Source of the DNA: Diogma glabrata
Taxonomy: Eukaryota; Arthropoda; Insecta; Diptera; Cylindrotomidae
Length of the DNA stretch: 64,000 nucleotides
Assembly (NCBI GenBank): GCA_963693315.1
Contig: OY856187.1
Span: forward strand, 45,532,235-45,596,234
Direction of reading: 5' to 3'
In this document: positions 1 through 11,034 of the stretch, one piece after another
Layout: every line of letters starts with the position of its first letter
Numbering within the stretch: the first letter of the stretch is position 1
Position numbers and translations under genes: made by a program
The notes under the pieces: model-generated
The model's database searches: none
Told to the model about the DNA's origin: nothing
What the model saw: the letters and a program-made list of their open reading frames with translations, nothing else

Positions 1-1740
1 GTTTACTTTCGAAAGAATTAATATTTTATTTCCAAAGTGCTAGGGAGATAGAGTGGGAGTTGGGTGAAATTGTTTTGGAGATTTTAGAGATCAATCCTGA
101 TTTTCCTATTCTCTTTAACTTCCTCTTTCCCATTTTCATTTTATAATCTAATCGTCAAACACGAGACATTGTAATTAAAATTTGAATAATGAACTTCTCA
201 TATTTAATTAAAAAAAAATTGAAAGACAACATTATTTCAATTAACCAAAACTTCAAAAACTAAAATCTAACTTTTTCGTGTATTCATTATGAAAATCTTT
301 ATGTCTTCGACTATTCACAATATGTCTTACAGAAAACGTATTTTCTTCTTTTTTACTATTATCAGAGTTTAAGATATTTATTTAACATTCATCTTAAAAA
401 TATATTTAAGCTTAAAAATCTTTTCTATTCACTAAGTTGTGTATATTTCTGATTTCTATGACAATAGTTAGAATAGTTACAAGAAATATACAAAAGTAAA
501 TTTTCTGAAAAGATCACATCATCATTTTCTGATAATTTTTGGTCTTAAAACTTTTCATTTGAAGAAATCATTTGTTGAATTAAGAAAACATAAGAAATAA
601 GTTTTGATTGTTTTATTTTAATTAATATCTACCATTAACAAACAACTTTTGTATGCTATAAAGAATCTAAATTTAATGATTTAATGATTTAATGATTTTT
701 AAGAAAATGTAATACGTTTTTTTATCGAGCTCGAGAGTCGGTTGGGAATTTAATATAAATTATAATGTATGACTTTGGTATGACTTTTTTATATATTTCT
801 ATTATTTTATTTTAGTCGGGTAGACTGACATAGATACTCAGATTTTGCTGAGATATGCAACTTGAAATTTTGTTCTAATAAAGGCAATAAAGGTTAGTTT
901 ATAGAAAACTTTAAAAATTTAAAAGAAAAAATTCTATCCAGTACTATTATGTTAAAAAAATTTTTGATTAGACAAAACATGAAATTCAAAAGTGTTGAAC
1001 ACTGTATGGTTATGTCAGTTGGGCACCGCGAGTTTGACGAGAGCACAAAACTTTTTATCTCTGGTTTGGGTTCTAAACCCTGGTTATCCTCAATTTTTCC
1101 TTATGTTCGCCAGTCAAACGGAGTCTGCGGTTTCCATATTTCGTCCTGTCCTGCAACGTTTATGACAGTACCGTTTAGTCGTACGTACTTTTCTTCCCTA
1201 ATTCTAATAACTTTTCAGCAATACGTTGCAAATACTAGTAACTAACCCATATTAAATTAAAACCATCAAATTTATTCAAAATTGATAAACTAACACTTTT
1301 GTTTCAACCAATATTTATTTTACCACGTGGTTATTTTACAACATGTATAAAAACTGGTGAATTGAGCTAGCGATTTTTTTGTTGGGTATTCTGTATGTGA
1401 TTTCATTGTTGGTTGTAAAGTTACAAAATAAAAGTGAAAATAAATGATTAATATATGGATTTAAAGGTGACCTATGACATCATCGAAAAAATAAAATAAT
1501 CCCTATTTAAAATGACTAAAACATGGTCTAAAATTTGTGAATTTTGAGTAATGGAAGAAGAAAAGTGCTCTTGAAGGTGTCATAACTTTTTGTAATGGGC
1601 AAGATAATCTGTGTCACTTGTACTTCCATTTCCTTTTTTTATATGGAGTCTCAAAATCATTTGTATCGTATCTTTACCGTATATGAGTTCTCAAAATAAT
1701 TTGTAATAACCTATGACGGTCGTGGAAATACATCGGTAAC
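1..1740. other. AT-rich stretch, no supported gene
   Basis: I see no gene here. A 98-codon open frame at 949-1245 has no recognisable motif and no splice context, so I do not call it. A small tandem run of an aatgattt motif lies near 676-700. From about 1470 the base composition becomes less extreme, which may mark the edge of the degraded LINE that follows. Confidence 0.5.
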
Positions 1741-3440
1741 TGTCATGGCCTCGAGGATGTCCCCAGAGAGGGGTACTCTCTCCGTTGCCCTGGCTGATAG
1801 TCGCTGATGATCTTCAAAATAGGCTGAAAAGCTCTGTCCTTAACACTGTAGGCTACACCGACGATAAAGCAGTCATGGTGAGAGGGAAATATGAGTCTAT
1901 CGTCAGTGAACGAACCCAGGCAGTCCTAGACCTCGTGATGAATTAGTGCAACGAAGTTGTGCTGTATGTCAATACACAAAAAACTAGTGCCGTACTAGTA
2001 CCAACAGAAGGAGTTTTAATTTCTATCCTTCTGAGTTTAACGGCGAACGGATACATGTAGTCAAAGAGATTAAGTATTTAGGTGTGATCCTTGACAGCAA
2101 GCTCACTTGGAACTCACAGCTAAAACATATCTCGGACAAAGCAAATAAGGTTTTCTTTGCGTGTAGAAACTTGTTTGAAAAAACCTGGGGTTAAGCTCCA
2201 AAATGATACTTTGGTTGCATCAAAGTATAATAAAACCCATACTGTCATACGCAGCTTTGGTCTGGTGGCCAAAATTAAACCAGATATTTGCTGAGACAGT
2301 ACTCACAAAAATAAAGAGACTTGTGAGCCTCTGTGCTACATGTGATTTTAGAACCACACCAACATTTGCAATGGAGGTACTTTTCCTACTTCCTCCATTG
2401 CACCTATACATCAGATCTGCAGCAGCATTTAGTGTTCACAGACTGCAGCTAGTCGAAACACTCAAAACTGGTAACCAAACCGGTCATCTGACGATCCTTT
2501 TGAAATTGCAGAACGAAGTGGAGACCTTCTACATTTCGGACTGTATGCCAAATATCACTGATCTAGATAGACGGTTTATTGTAAAAATAGGGGCCAGGGA
2601 AGGAATCAAGAGCTACGTACAAAATTAGCTACGTACACTATCTTCTAATGCCAGCATCTGGTATACGGATGGATCCCAAACTAATAAAGGCACTGGCGCA
2701 GGGGTGTTTGGTCCCGGGGGCAAACGGGCGGTAGTACTGGGTGTCTCTGCAACAGAACTTCAAGCCGAAATCATTGCCATCAACTACTGCGCAATGCTGT
2801 GTGCCGAAAGAGAATATATAGCAACACAGATATATACATTATTTCCGATAGTCAGGCGACGCTGTTGGCTCTGAAATCGACACGCTTTCAAGTCAACTCA
2901 AAGCTAGTATGGAAATGCTACCAGAATCTACAAAAAATTGCAAAAACTAACCTCGTTACATTAGTGTGGGTATCTGCTCACACAGGTGTATACGGCAATG
3001 TAGTAGCAGACTTACTTGCCAAGAAGGGCACCACTACAAAGTTCATTGGTCCATAACCGTGCTTTGGATTAACCAAGAGATCGCTCCCCGATCGCACTCG
3101 TCTCCCTTGTTAAAACAATCGATCTTGAGAGAATCCCTGAAGATATTAACATGGTACGTGACATGACACGGTCCGATAAATCACCACCTGAACAAATTAG
3201 GCCTTGTTGCCTCCGACAGATGCAGATTCTGCAACTCGGAAGCAGAAACCATGAAACACATTATCTGTAACTGCTCTGAACTTGCATGGCGCAGATACAT
3301 TAAACTCGGCCAAGGGAGACTAGCACTTTCTCTACTAAACAGCATCAGTCCAATCCAGCTAATTAACTATGTTAAGCGGCTCGGATTCGACCACTTTGCA
3401 CATTCTGCGGTGACATCGACGTTTTCTGCATTATAATAAT
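1741..3440 (+). pseudogene. Degraded LINE fragment: RT C-terminal half plus RNase H
   Basis: This is the 3' part of a non-LTR retrotransposon ORF2 that starts inside the reverse transcriptase. At about 1745 one frame reads PRGCPQRGVLSP, the motif before the catalytic loop. The catalytic box at about 1852 is YTDD instead of YADD. The thumb and C-terminal part is open at 2203-2628. An RNase H domain follows at about 2650-3056, with TDGSQ, an LQAEIIAI segment carrying the glutamate, and ISDSQA. A cysteine-rich tail with CRFCN and HIICNC lies near 3225-3290. Several stops and frameshifts separate these blocks, so it is dead. A C-terminal RNase H points to the I/R1 groups rather than classical Jockey or CR1. 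The exact clade is uncertain. Confidence 0.8.
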
Positions 3441-3534
3441 ATCAGGGTTAAGCACAATAGATATCTAGGTCGCAGTGATACTAGAACTAGCTATTACTAA
3501 TTAGTTCAGCTTCAGGACCCACCAGTAAAAAAAA

Positions 3535-3905
3535 GTGACGATCAGCGGCACGATTGTAGCAATTTTATTACAAAACCACGACTTGACTGATCTCCCAAAC
3601 ACATATGTCAGTCGGATGTTAAAGCTTAAAAAATAACACCACTGTTGATAAATTAGTTTTAGCTGTATTTTTACGGCAGAAAACTTGTCGTGATCACAAA
3701 CCAATGGTTTTGTTGTGCACAGCCAGCAACTCAACTTCTTGCCTTATGCATTGGAAGCTCAAACTGTACGAGTATGATTATGAAATAACGCGTTACGCAA
3801 AGTCAATATTAGATAATTCAGATCCCGATTTTCAAACTGCTGATATCAGTTGTAAGGCGCTCCAAACCGAAACAAAATGGTAATCAATTGGCTGATGCTC
3901 AGCCT
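3535..3905 (+). pseudogene. Ty3/gypsy RNase H remnant
   Basis: This is a short decayed piece of an LTR-retrotransposon pol gene. At about 3540-3630 the frame reads GTIVAILLQ followed by DLPNTYVSR, the start of the gypsy RNase H. At about 3690-3860 it reads DHKPMVLL and then MHWKLKLYEYDYEI, the usual end of that domain. Part of the middle is missing and a frame change precedes the closing segment near 3880. No protease, integrase or LTR is seen beside it. It is distinct from the gypsy family at 39.9-43.2 kb. Confidence 0.65.
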
Positions 3906-4097
3906 ACTATTTCAAACTTGTCACAAAATTGGACGCCGAATTCATGTTTCAACACATCAACTTTTGGAGTGTTTCAGACTCAACTGAACCTAAAAAAACT
4001 CGGATCTGCTGTTAAATTCTGTAACTGTGCGGCGGTGAAGTGTTTAAAATTTCTTTATTTCTTTTCGTTACAAAAGTTATCATTTCACCGCTTCATA

Positions 4098-4125
4098 GTT
4101 TATTTTATTTATTTATTTATTTATT
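4098..4125 (-). repeat. Tetranucleotide tail at LINE 3' end
   Basis: A run of ttta units on the plus strand (taaa on the element's strand) closes the CR1-type LINE. CR1-group elements commonly end in short tandem repeats rather than a long poly(A) tail. Confidence 0.5.
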
Positions 4126-4443
4126 CAAAAGTTATTGTCCTTGAACCTGTCGGTTCTTGGGGACTGTATATAAAAATTTAATAGGAATATAAAGAAAAAA
4201 AATTCTAATAGTGTTGTGTGAAAAAAAAAAAAAAAAAGAAACAATTATAAACAAAAATAATAATAACAATAATAACAAAACTATTATCAAGTAGAACAAA
4301 AAAAAAAAAATATAATTACAAAAGTAATTGTAAATTGTTACAATTAATAGTTTAAGAAGCATTAATAATTAAAAGAAAAAAAAAAAAAAAAAAATTAAAG
4401 ATTAAAATTATTAGAGATGATCAATAAAATAACAAAATTAAAA

Positions 4444-7319
4444 TTATAATTTAGAAAAGAAATAAGATTTGAGTTGTTTTTTATATTGTACTGTGTTCTC
4501 AATTTTTATTTTTTCAGTTAAATCGTTGTAGCATTTGATTGCACCATATAAAGCTGAAAATTCGCCATAACTCTGAGAATAAATTTTTATATTTTTTATC
4601 AAGAAACCAGTACTCCTGGTATTATAGCCTGAGTTTAGAAAATTTATTTTGGTATTAGAGAGTATTAATTTGTTGACGATGTTATTACAGTGATTAGCTG
4701 CATTTAATTTATATAAATCTTGTATTAGCAGTATTTGATATTTTGAATGAATTTCAGCAGTGGATGTTCTCCAATTTAAGGAAAATAAGTTTTTTATAGC
4801 ACGATTTTGTAATACTTGTAAACTTTGAAGTTTTTCTTTATAATTATTACCCCATATCACAATTCCATAGAGAATGTACGGCAAAAAATATTTCTTCTTA
4901 AATCCGTTGGTAAATTATTACTAATTTTTCTAAATATACCAGTTAATGGCACTAATTTGTTTTTTATGTGTTCAAATTGCAACTCCCATTTCATATCATT
5001 GTCAAAATATATTCCAAGATATTTAAAATTTAGAACTTTTTCAATTTTTTCATTATTATATGTAAGGTTAAGTTCAATAGAGTTATGAATTCTAAATAGC
5101 ACATATTTCGTTTTAGAGGTATTGATTGTCAATTTATGAAGAGTCATCCATTCAAATATAATGTTTAAGTCGTTATTCATTTGGTTTTGCAGAGAATTTA
5201 GATCATCTGAATCATATACTATTGCTATATCATCTGCATATAGATACATTGTCCCATTTAATATTAGATGTTTTAGTGTGTTAATATATATATTAAATAA
5301 AGTTGGTCCTAAAACACTGCCTTGTGGTACTCCAAAATTAACAGATGATAGCTCACTTTGTATAGATTCAGATGTTGTGTATTGATATCGTTCTTTTAAA
5401 TAGTTTTCAAACCATTTTAAACTTTTTCCACTAATTCCTATTTCAAATAATTTCAATTGTAATATTGATCGATCAACAGTATCAAAGGCTTTGGCAAGAT
5501 CATAAAAAATGATTCCAACTAATTTTTTTCTATCTATTCTATTCTGTATATCAGCAGTTATATCAAAAAGTGCTGTTGTGGTTCCAGATTGCCGACGAAA
5601 TCCATATTGTTGTTTGAATATTATGTTATTTTCTTCTAGATAATTCGTCAGCTGATCATTAACAATATTTTCAAGAATTTTTTCATTAATTGGTAATAAA
5701 TTAATCGGCCGAAAATTACTTACATTAGATTTATCTCCACATTTAAAAACTGGTGTTACTTTAGATATTTTCATTTTATTTGGTATTATTCCTTCATCAA
5801 TAGATTTGTTAACAATTTTGGCTATTTGTGGTGTTAATTTAAAATAATTATTTTTAATGACGTCAGTTTGAATGTCATCAAAACCAGTTGATTTTGAATT
5901 ATTTAAATTTTTAATAGTAATGCAAATTTGTTGGTCAGTAAATGGTTTAAAATTAAATTCTTTATCAGTATTTTTGGATAGAACATAATGTTTATGAGGA
6001 TGTTGTTTACTTAAAGTTTCTCCAATATTACTGTAATAATTGTTAAATTCATTTAACTTAGCCAATTTATCTTCTGTCGTGTCAATGTTTTCAAATATTT
6101 CATTACGTTTAAAATTTGGTGGACCTTGCATCAATTCTTTCACGATGTTCCATCGTTTTCTAGGATCATTTGCTTGATTGAATTTATTTAAAAAGTATTC
6201 CTTCATTTTCGATTTTTTTAAGCTAGAAAGTTTTTCATTCCAGATTTGGAATTGCAATTTTATGTGATTATCATTAGGATTTTTTCGTTTTTTGGTATAC
6301 CAATATGATTTAGTTTTGATCATTTCTGAAAGTTCTCTATCAATCCACGGCAGATAATTTGTTTTATTATACTTTAATTTAATTTTTTTGGTACAAGCAA
6401 TTATAACAGATTGTATAATTGATATAAACTCATTATATATTGAATTTAAATCATTATTTCCATCTGTTTCAAAGTTTTGTTCATTTATTTTGTCTACCAA
6501 TTTGTTTTTATCAATAAATTGAATCTCTTTTGATTGTTTTATTTGGCTCGGTTGTGTGTATGATAAGAATTCATAAACGATAACATTATGATCAAATCTA
6601 TTATATGGTATCTGGTTTATTATTATGTTTTGATGTAGTTTGTTAACTATACAATGATCTAAGCAGCTATCATTTCGTGTAGGCTGTGAGCTACATAAGT
6701 AATTCCCACTGGCCGTGAGTAATTCAATATAATGTTTTGTATAAGAGGTATCCATTTTGATTATATTTATGTTAAAATCACCAACTATTATGTTTGTTTT
6801 TCTCAAATTATTTATATATAATCGTGCTTCAAGTAATTTGAAAAACTCATTGATATCAGTCTGATTATAATTTGGAGTTCTATAAATGTTTGTGATTGTA
6901 AAATTATGTTGTGAGCTATTTGGTTGTATTAATTCAATTGTAACAATATTGGCGATGCTACTCTCTACTATATTTGTAGTCTTAAAATTGAGTGAATTGT
7001 GAACTAATATACTGCATCCACCATACCCATCACTTCTAAAGGAATGAATACCAGTATAGTTACCAATGTTGAAAAATTTTACGGTTTGTGGTTTTAACCA
7101 GGATTCTGTTATTGCTATTATGTCAATCTTATGCTTTATACTTAAAAGAAAGTATTCAATATCATATTTTTTATGCAATACACTACGGGCATTCAGGTAA
7201 AGTATTTTAAGGGATAGACTTTTCTCAAATCTTATTTCTGTAATATTATTTAATAGGTTGTTTTTTATAGTGGGTTGTGTTGGTACGTTAAAATTTATGT
7301 CATATTGTTTATTCGACAT
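4444..7319 (-). pseudogene. CR1-type LINE ORF2: endonuclease and reverse transcriptase, one frameshift
   Basis: ORF2 nicks the target and copies the element's RNA. The first frame (7319-4857, 820 codons) holds the AP endonuclease at about residues 35-250, with LNARSV, ITESWL, YRTPN, GDFNI and FDHNVI. The reverse transcriptase follows at about 480-740, with FRPINLLP, YDLAKAFDTV, GVPQGSVLGP and the catalytic YADD. The C-terminal 146 codons continue in another frame (4884-4444) with PYILYGIVIWG and LQVLQNRAIKNLF, typical of the LINE C-terminus. The break falls in a T run near 4880 and fits loss of one base. All catalytic motifs are intact otherwise, so it is either a recent mutation or a sequencing error. 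The start ATG lies 8 bases inside the ORF1 end. Confidence 0.85.
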
Positions 7320-8331
7320 TTTCTAAATCTTCTCTTTTAAAAATGTTAAAAGTTTTAGAATCAGAGGTTTTTCTGACTTTAACAATACCATTTTTAACCC
7401 AAGCATATTCAATTTTGTTATTTCTGCGATCATCTCTAGCTAATTTAAATAAGTAGGAATTATATGGTGTTAATTTTTCGTTTATAAAAATTGGCAAATC
7501 ATGTCTAACATTTGTTTTATCAGCACTATGATTTTTTTTTTGATGCTTCTCTCTGTAAAAAGTTTTTTTTTTCATGATTATTTCATTTTTCATATTTACA
7601 TTTTTTAATTTGACTGTAATTGTTTTATGCAGTTTTGAATGTTTAGAATATTTTCCTGATTTTCTATAAATATTTACTATATCAGTTACTTGTATGTTTG
7701 CATTAATTTTTTTAACATGGTTAATAACAATTTCAGATAAAGATTCATTTTCTACTTCAGGAATACCATCTATTTCTAGGGTTTTTTTGAATTTTTGTTG
7801 TTTAATCTTTTCTAATTCAGCCATGGTAATATCGAGCTTTTCTTTAAGCTCGCAATTTTCGTTTTGAAATTTCAGATTTGCTTCAATAAGTTTTTTAATA
7901 GTTATATGAATTTCATCAATAGTGTTAATTTTAAGAGTGACGTCACATTGCCATTTTAATATTTGTTCTAATTTATTTAAAACAATATCATTGCTAGAAC
8001 TCAGATATGTATCATTTGCTAAATGTATTGCATCATTATTCATGATTTTAATGTTTTCGATATTTGCAATTTCCTCACTATCTGATATTTCTTCTATATT
8101 ATTAAATTTTTCAGCTCGCGATTTGTCAAATTCTGATTCACAGTTTTCACATTTCCATATAGCTGTTTTAAGAGCTAGTTTTTTGTAAAACTCAATCTCT
8201 ATTCCAGCACAAGTTCGATGAAAATATTGACCACATATTCCGTCACATTTCAGATATTTAAAATTTTTATAATTTAATTTCTTTTCACACACAACACATA
8301 AATTTTTTACATCCGCCATCCTAGATTTCAT
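7309..8331 (-). CDS. CR1-type LINE ORF1 with PHD finger
   Basis: This 340-residue ORF1 protein probably binds element RNA and packages it with ORF2. Residues about 11-64 form a PHD-type zinc finger: CVVC, then CDGICG, a HRTC segment and a final WKCENC. The middle (about 120-180) is charged and helical, consistent with a coiled coil. Residues about 185-270 begin TLEIDGIPE and resemble the RNA-binding fold shared by L1-type and CR1 ORF1 proteins. The C-terminus is basic. The frame is fully open. Its TAA stop overlaps the ORF2 start, which suggests that ORF2 is translated by termination and reinitiation. PHD-bearing ORF1 is a known feature of CR1 elements, and the RNA-binding role here is inferred. 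Confidence 0.85.
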   Translation of the reverse strand: MKSRMADVKNLCVVCEKKLNYKNFKYLKCDGICGQYFHRTCAGIEIEFYKKLALKTAIWKCENCESEFDKSRAEKFNNIEEISDSEEIANIENIKIMNNDAIHLANDTYLSSSNDIVLNKLEQILKWQCDVTLKINTIDEIHITIKKLIEANLKFQNENCELKEKLDITMAELEKIKQQKFKKTLEIDGIPEVENESLSEIVINHVKKINANIQVTDIVNIYRKSGKYSKHSKLHKTITVKLKNVNMKNEIIMKKKTFYREKHQKKNHSADKTNVRHDLPIFINEKLTPYNSYLFKLARDDRRNNKIEYAWVKNGIVKVRKTSDSKTFNIFKREDLENVE

Positions 8332-8405
8332 AGCTTACTTCTTACAGAATTTAGCTGCTGAACTGAACCTAAGATTGTGATCCCGAAAAATTCAATGAAA
8401 TTACA

Positions 8406-8542
8406 ATAGTATATTAAGAAACTAGTTTCATAATCGACGATTTTATCGCACGCACTCTGTTTAGAAAACGACCCGCTCAGCGGGGAGTTTTCTAAAGGAT
8501 AAGTGCGATAAAACGTCTTATGAAACGAGTTTTTTATACTAT
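8406..8542. repeat. Palindromic foldback sequence of about 137 bp
   Basis: The two halves are near-perfect inverted copies. The left arm starts atagtatatt and includes gattttatcgcac and tttagaaaac. The right arm includes gttttctaaa and gtgcgataaaa and ends atactat. The centre is GC-rich (cccgctcagcgggg). A short matching inverted piece, gcaaaatagaaaaaa at about 8826, mirrors ttttttctattttgc at about 8541, so a larger MITE may be involved. No coding potential is seen. Confidence 0.75.
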
Positions 8543-8941
8543 TTTTTCTATTTTGCATTTTTTGTCTTGAAATTTTAAAACATGTATATTTTATTAAAAA
8601 ATAGTCAATTTGAAATTTTGTTATTATTACTAATTATTTTAATTAATTAAAATATTTAACACTAATTTAGATATTCTTATTAATTTTATTTACATAATTA
8701 TTCGTTTTAATGTTCACTGACGTTTGAATGACCAATGTGACCAACCTTGAAAGACAAAACTTTGTGTATCGTAATGAAAGCCATTTCGATACGCATTTGG
8801 GTATCGAAATGACTTTATTTTAGACGCAAAATAGAAAAAAGAATTTTACATAACTTCACTTGATAGACATCAAGGAATTTTTCGAACATATATGTAAACG
8901 TATAAAATATCTTTATTTTTTTCCTAAAATGTATGTCGAGC

Positions 8942-9121
8942 AATTTACCAAGCTCTGACCAAGTTTTCATTGGCAGTTCTGTTAGACAAACAAGAATCGG
9001 AAACAGTTGCTACAAGCTTTATTGAAAAGTTTGTATGTTTATTTGAAATACCAGCTGCAATACTTACAGATCAAAGTTCCAATTTTGTAAGCAAATTGTT
9101 CAAAATATGTGCAAATTATTA
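8942..9121 (+). pseudogene. Ty3/gypsy integrase core remnant
   Basis: An open stretch of about 60 codons reads ESETVATSFIEKF and then ILTDQSSNFVSKLF. This is the central part of a retroviral-type integrase around its second catalytic aspartate. After a stop near 9120 related sequence continues in other frames. The neighbouring catalytic regions and LTRs are not found. It looks like a separate lineage from the gypsy element at 39.9-43.2 kb, because its wording around the aspartate differs. Confidence 0.65.
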
Positions 9122-9199
9122 AAAATGAGAAATCTCAATACACTTCAGCGCTCGTATAAAACTATTGTATAATATTTTCCAATACTAACTCGTTTAATT

Positions 9200-10560
9200 G
9201 GGACGTAATTGAAAAAAACTACAATAAATGAAATAAAGAAATGATTTTGAATAATAATTTGTTATTGTCCGCGAGCAACCGATTACCATAACCAATTTTT
9301 AGCATCTATGCACATCTGTCAAACCGTATTTTTGGTAGAAAACGAAATATCTTCCCATAGTCTTAAGCAATTTTTTCAGTTGATTCAAACTCTACAACAT
9401 AAGAACACTCACTCCTTCCCTGCGTTTTTATTCATAAAATCAACAGAACAGTAACACTTTTGATTTTGTTATAACTAAACATAGTTTTTGAAATTTCATC
9501 AATGAAAAATAAATTTGGCAATAATGAAAAAAGTTTGTCAGCAAATTTTCATAATATACTTTGAGAATAATAAAATTACATAACTTAAATATTTCTTCAT
9601 GCCGTTACAAAATATTGATTGTCCTTTATAAAATATGTGACTTAAATAATCACTGGAAATAACTCAATCAATTTAAGTTACTTGCGTAATTATTGTTATT
9701 CATTTTATAAAAATTAGCATAACTATGAAGAAAAACTTTAATATTTTTTGACATTTTCAATTTAGAATTTAATAAAAAAAGTTTGTTGTAGTAAATAAAA
9801 ACACTGAAAAACAAATCAAAATGGAGAAAAGAGACACTGAATTTGACAGATTTGCTATCACAATTTTTTTCATCTCGCTTCATTTATTTTTGAATTGACG
9901 TTCTTCTATATTTATAATTTTTTTCTCAATTCCTTTTTCACGATGTATCGGAATAGGGCTACAAGTTTGATTAACTTGTAATGTAAAACTTGAAGTGCTA
10001 CTTTAAGAGAATAATACAATTTTTCCTAATAATCATGATCTTTCTGTTCGATTTCGAAATTTGGTTTGAACTTCGCCCTTCCAAAAGTTTTTCAAACAAT
10101 GTTAAATGTACATAAACCTCTTTGGGTGTAGTGCAGTTTTTTATTCTAAGGGTGCTTCCAAACTTCCCTTTGTGCCTCAATTGAGGTGGAGAGCGATGCG
10201 TCTCGGGTGGCTGCATCAACTGGATTATTAGCAATTAGTTTTGTTTTGTTTTCTGCAAATTTCTCACAATTTGTTTTCACTTATTATTTTGTTAATATTT
10301 CTTCACCTTATCATGAAATATTGGCATATGTCATATTTTATTGTATTATAAGATTTTTTGCTTAGTTATCCATTCTTTAATAAAACATAAAAAAAATAAA
10401 CCTTTTGATACATATATGGAAGTGCAACAGAAAGGATATAACTCTGCAAGTGGTAAAGCAAATATGCGCAATCCATCCACCCATAAAGCGGCATGTCCAC
10501 GGTTGCAGGGACGACACACATGAATCAAATACAAATTTTAAAATACATGTTTAAAACATC
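9200..10560. other. AT-rich stretch without supported gene
   Basis: I see no gene here. A minus-strand frame near 10235-10130 reads NNPVDAATRDAS, which faintly resembles LTR-retrotransposon pol, but it is too short to assign. Confidence 0.4.
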
Positions 10561-10566
10561 TGCGGA

Positions 10567-10893
10567 TTGAACGCTAACCATGACCACGTGCAACATCATC
10601 TTGAGCAAGACAAAAGAAACATTCTATTCCTTACAGAAACACTGGTTTCTGAAAATTTCCTCTCTATAAAATTGTTAATTCTAATCCATAAGCTTGAATC
10701 AGCTTTCAAGCTCTATCAAGGCGTATGCGCATTCATTCATAAGAGTGTTGCGTGTATGCGCTTTCCAAATTTTGAGCTACAGCTTCAATACAATGGATTT
10801 AAAGATTTGTCTTCCAGAAATTACTTTTTTACAATAACCTTATACCGGTCCCTACATCAATGTTACGGGACACCCAGCAGACGTGAAACATAA
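10567..10893 (+). pseudogene. LINE endonuclease N-terminal fragment
   Basis: This 108-codon open frame contains NILFLTETLVS, then GVCAFIHKSVACMR and, near the end, ITLYRS. These match the order of blocks in the AP endonuclease of the minus-strand LINE at 49-51.8 kb (DILFLTETIVS, GVCVYVRNSLSCRR, IIGLYRS). It is a 5' piece of a related Jockey-like LINE with nothing downstream in frame. Confidence 0.7.
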
Positions 10894-10942
10894 AAGTTGA
10901 TAGTAAAATTTATAAAATAAATTTTTTTTAAGTTTTGCCAAC

Positions 10943-10968
10943 CAAACACACACGCACACACACACATT
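10943..10968. repeat. CA microsatellite
   Basis: A short (ca)n run interrupted by single changes. Confidence 0.8.
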
Positions 10969-11034
10969 TATAAACATACATATGTAAGCACATGACCCAT
11001 TTAGTGGTAACAGTTGGCTAGAGAGTTACAAACA

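Larger units (their letters stand above)
4098..8395 (-). mobile_element. Nearly full-length CR1-type LINE
   Basis: This minus-strand non-LTR retrotransposon keeps both ORFs. ORF1 (8331-7309) and ORF2 (7319-4444) overlap by 11 bases. The 3' untranslated part is rich in T on the element's strand. The element appears to end in a short repeat of TAAA type, seen as tttatttattt on the plus strand at 4098-4125. The 5' end is placed only roughly, between the ORF1 start and the palindrome beginning at 8406. A PHD-type finger in ORF1 with an AP-type endonuclease plus RT in ORF2 is the layout known for the CR1 clade. I could not identify target-site duplications with confidence. Confidence 0.8.

Noticed and set aside
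10130..10240. Minus-strand NNPVDAATR resembling LTR-retrotransposon pol
   Set aside because: Too short and isolated to separate from chance.
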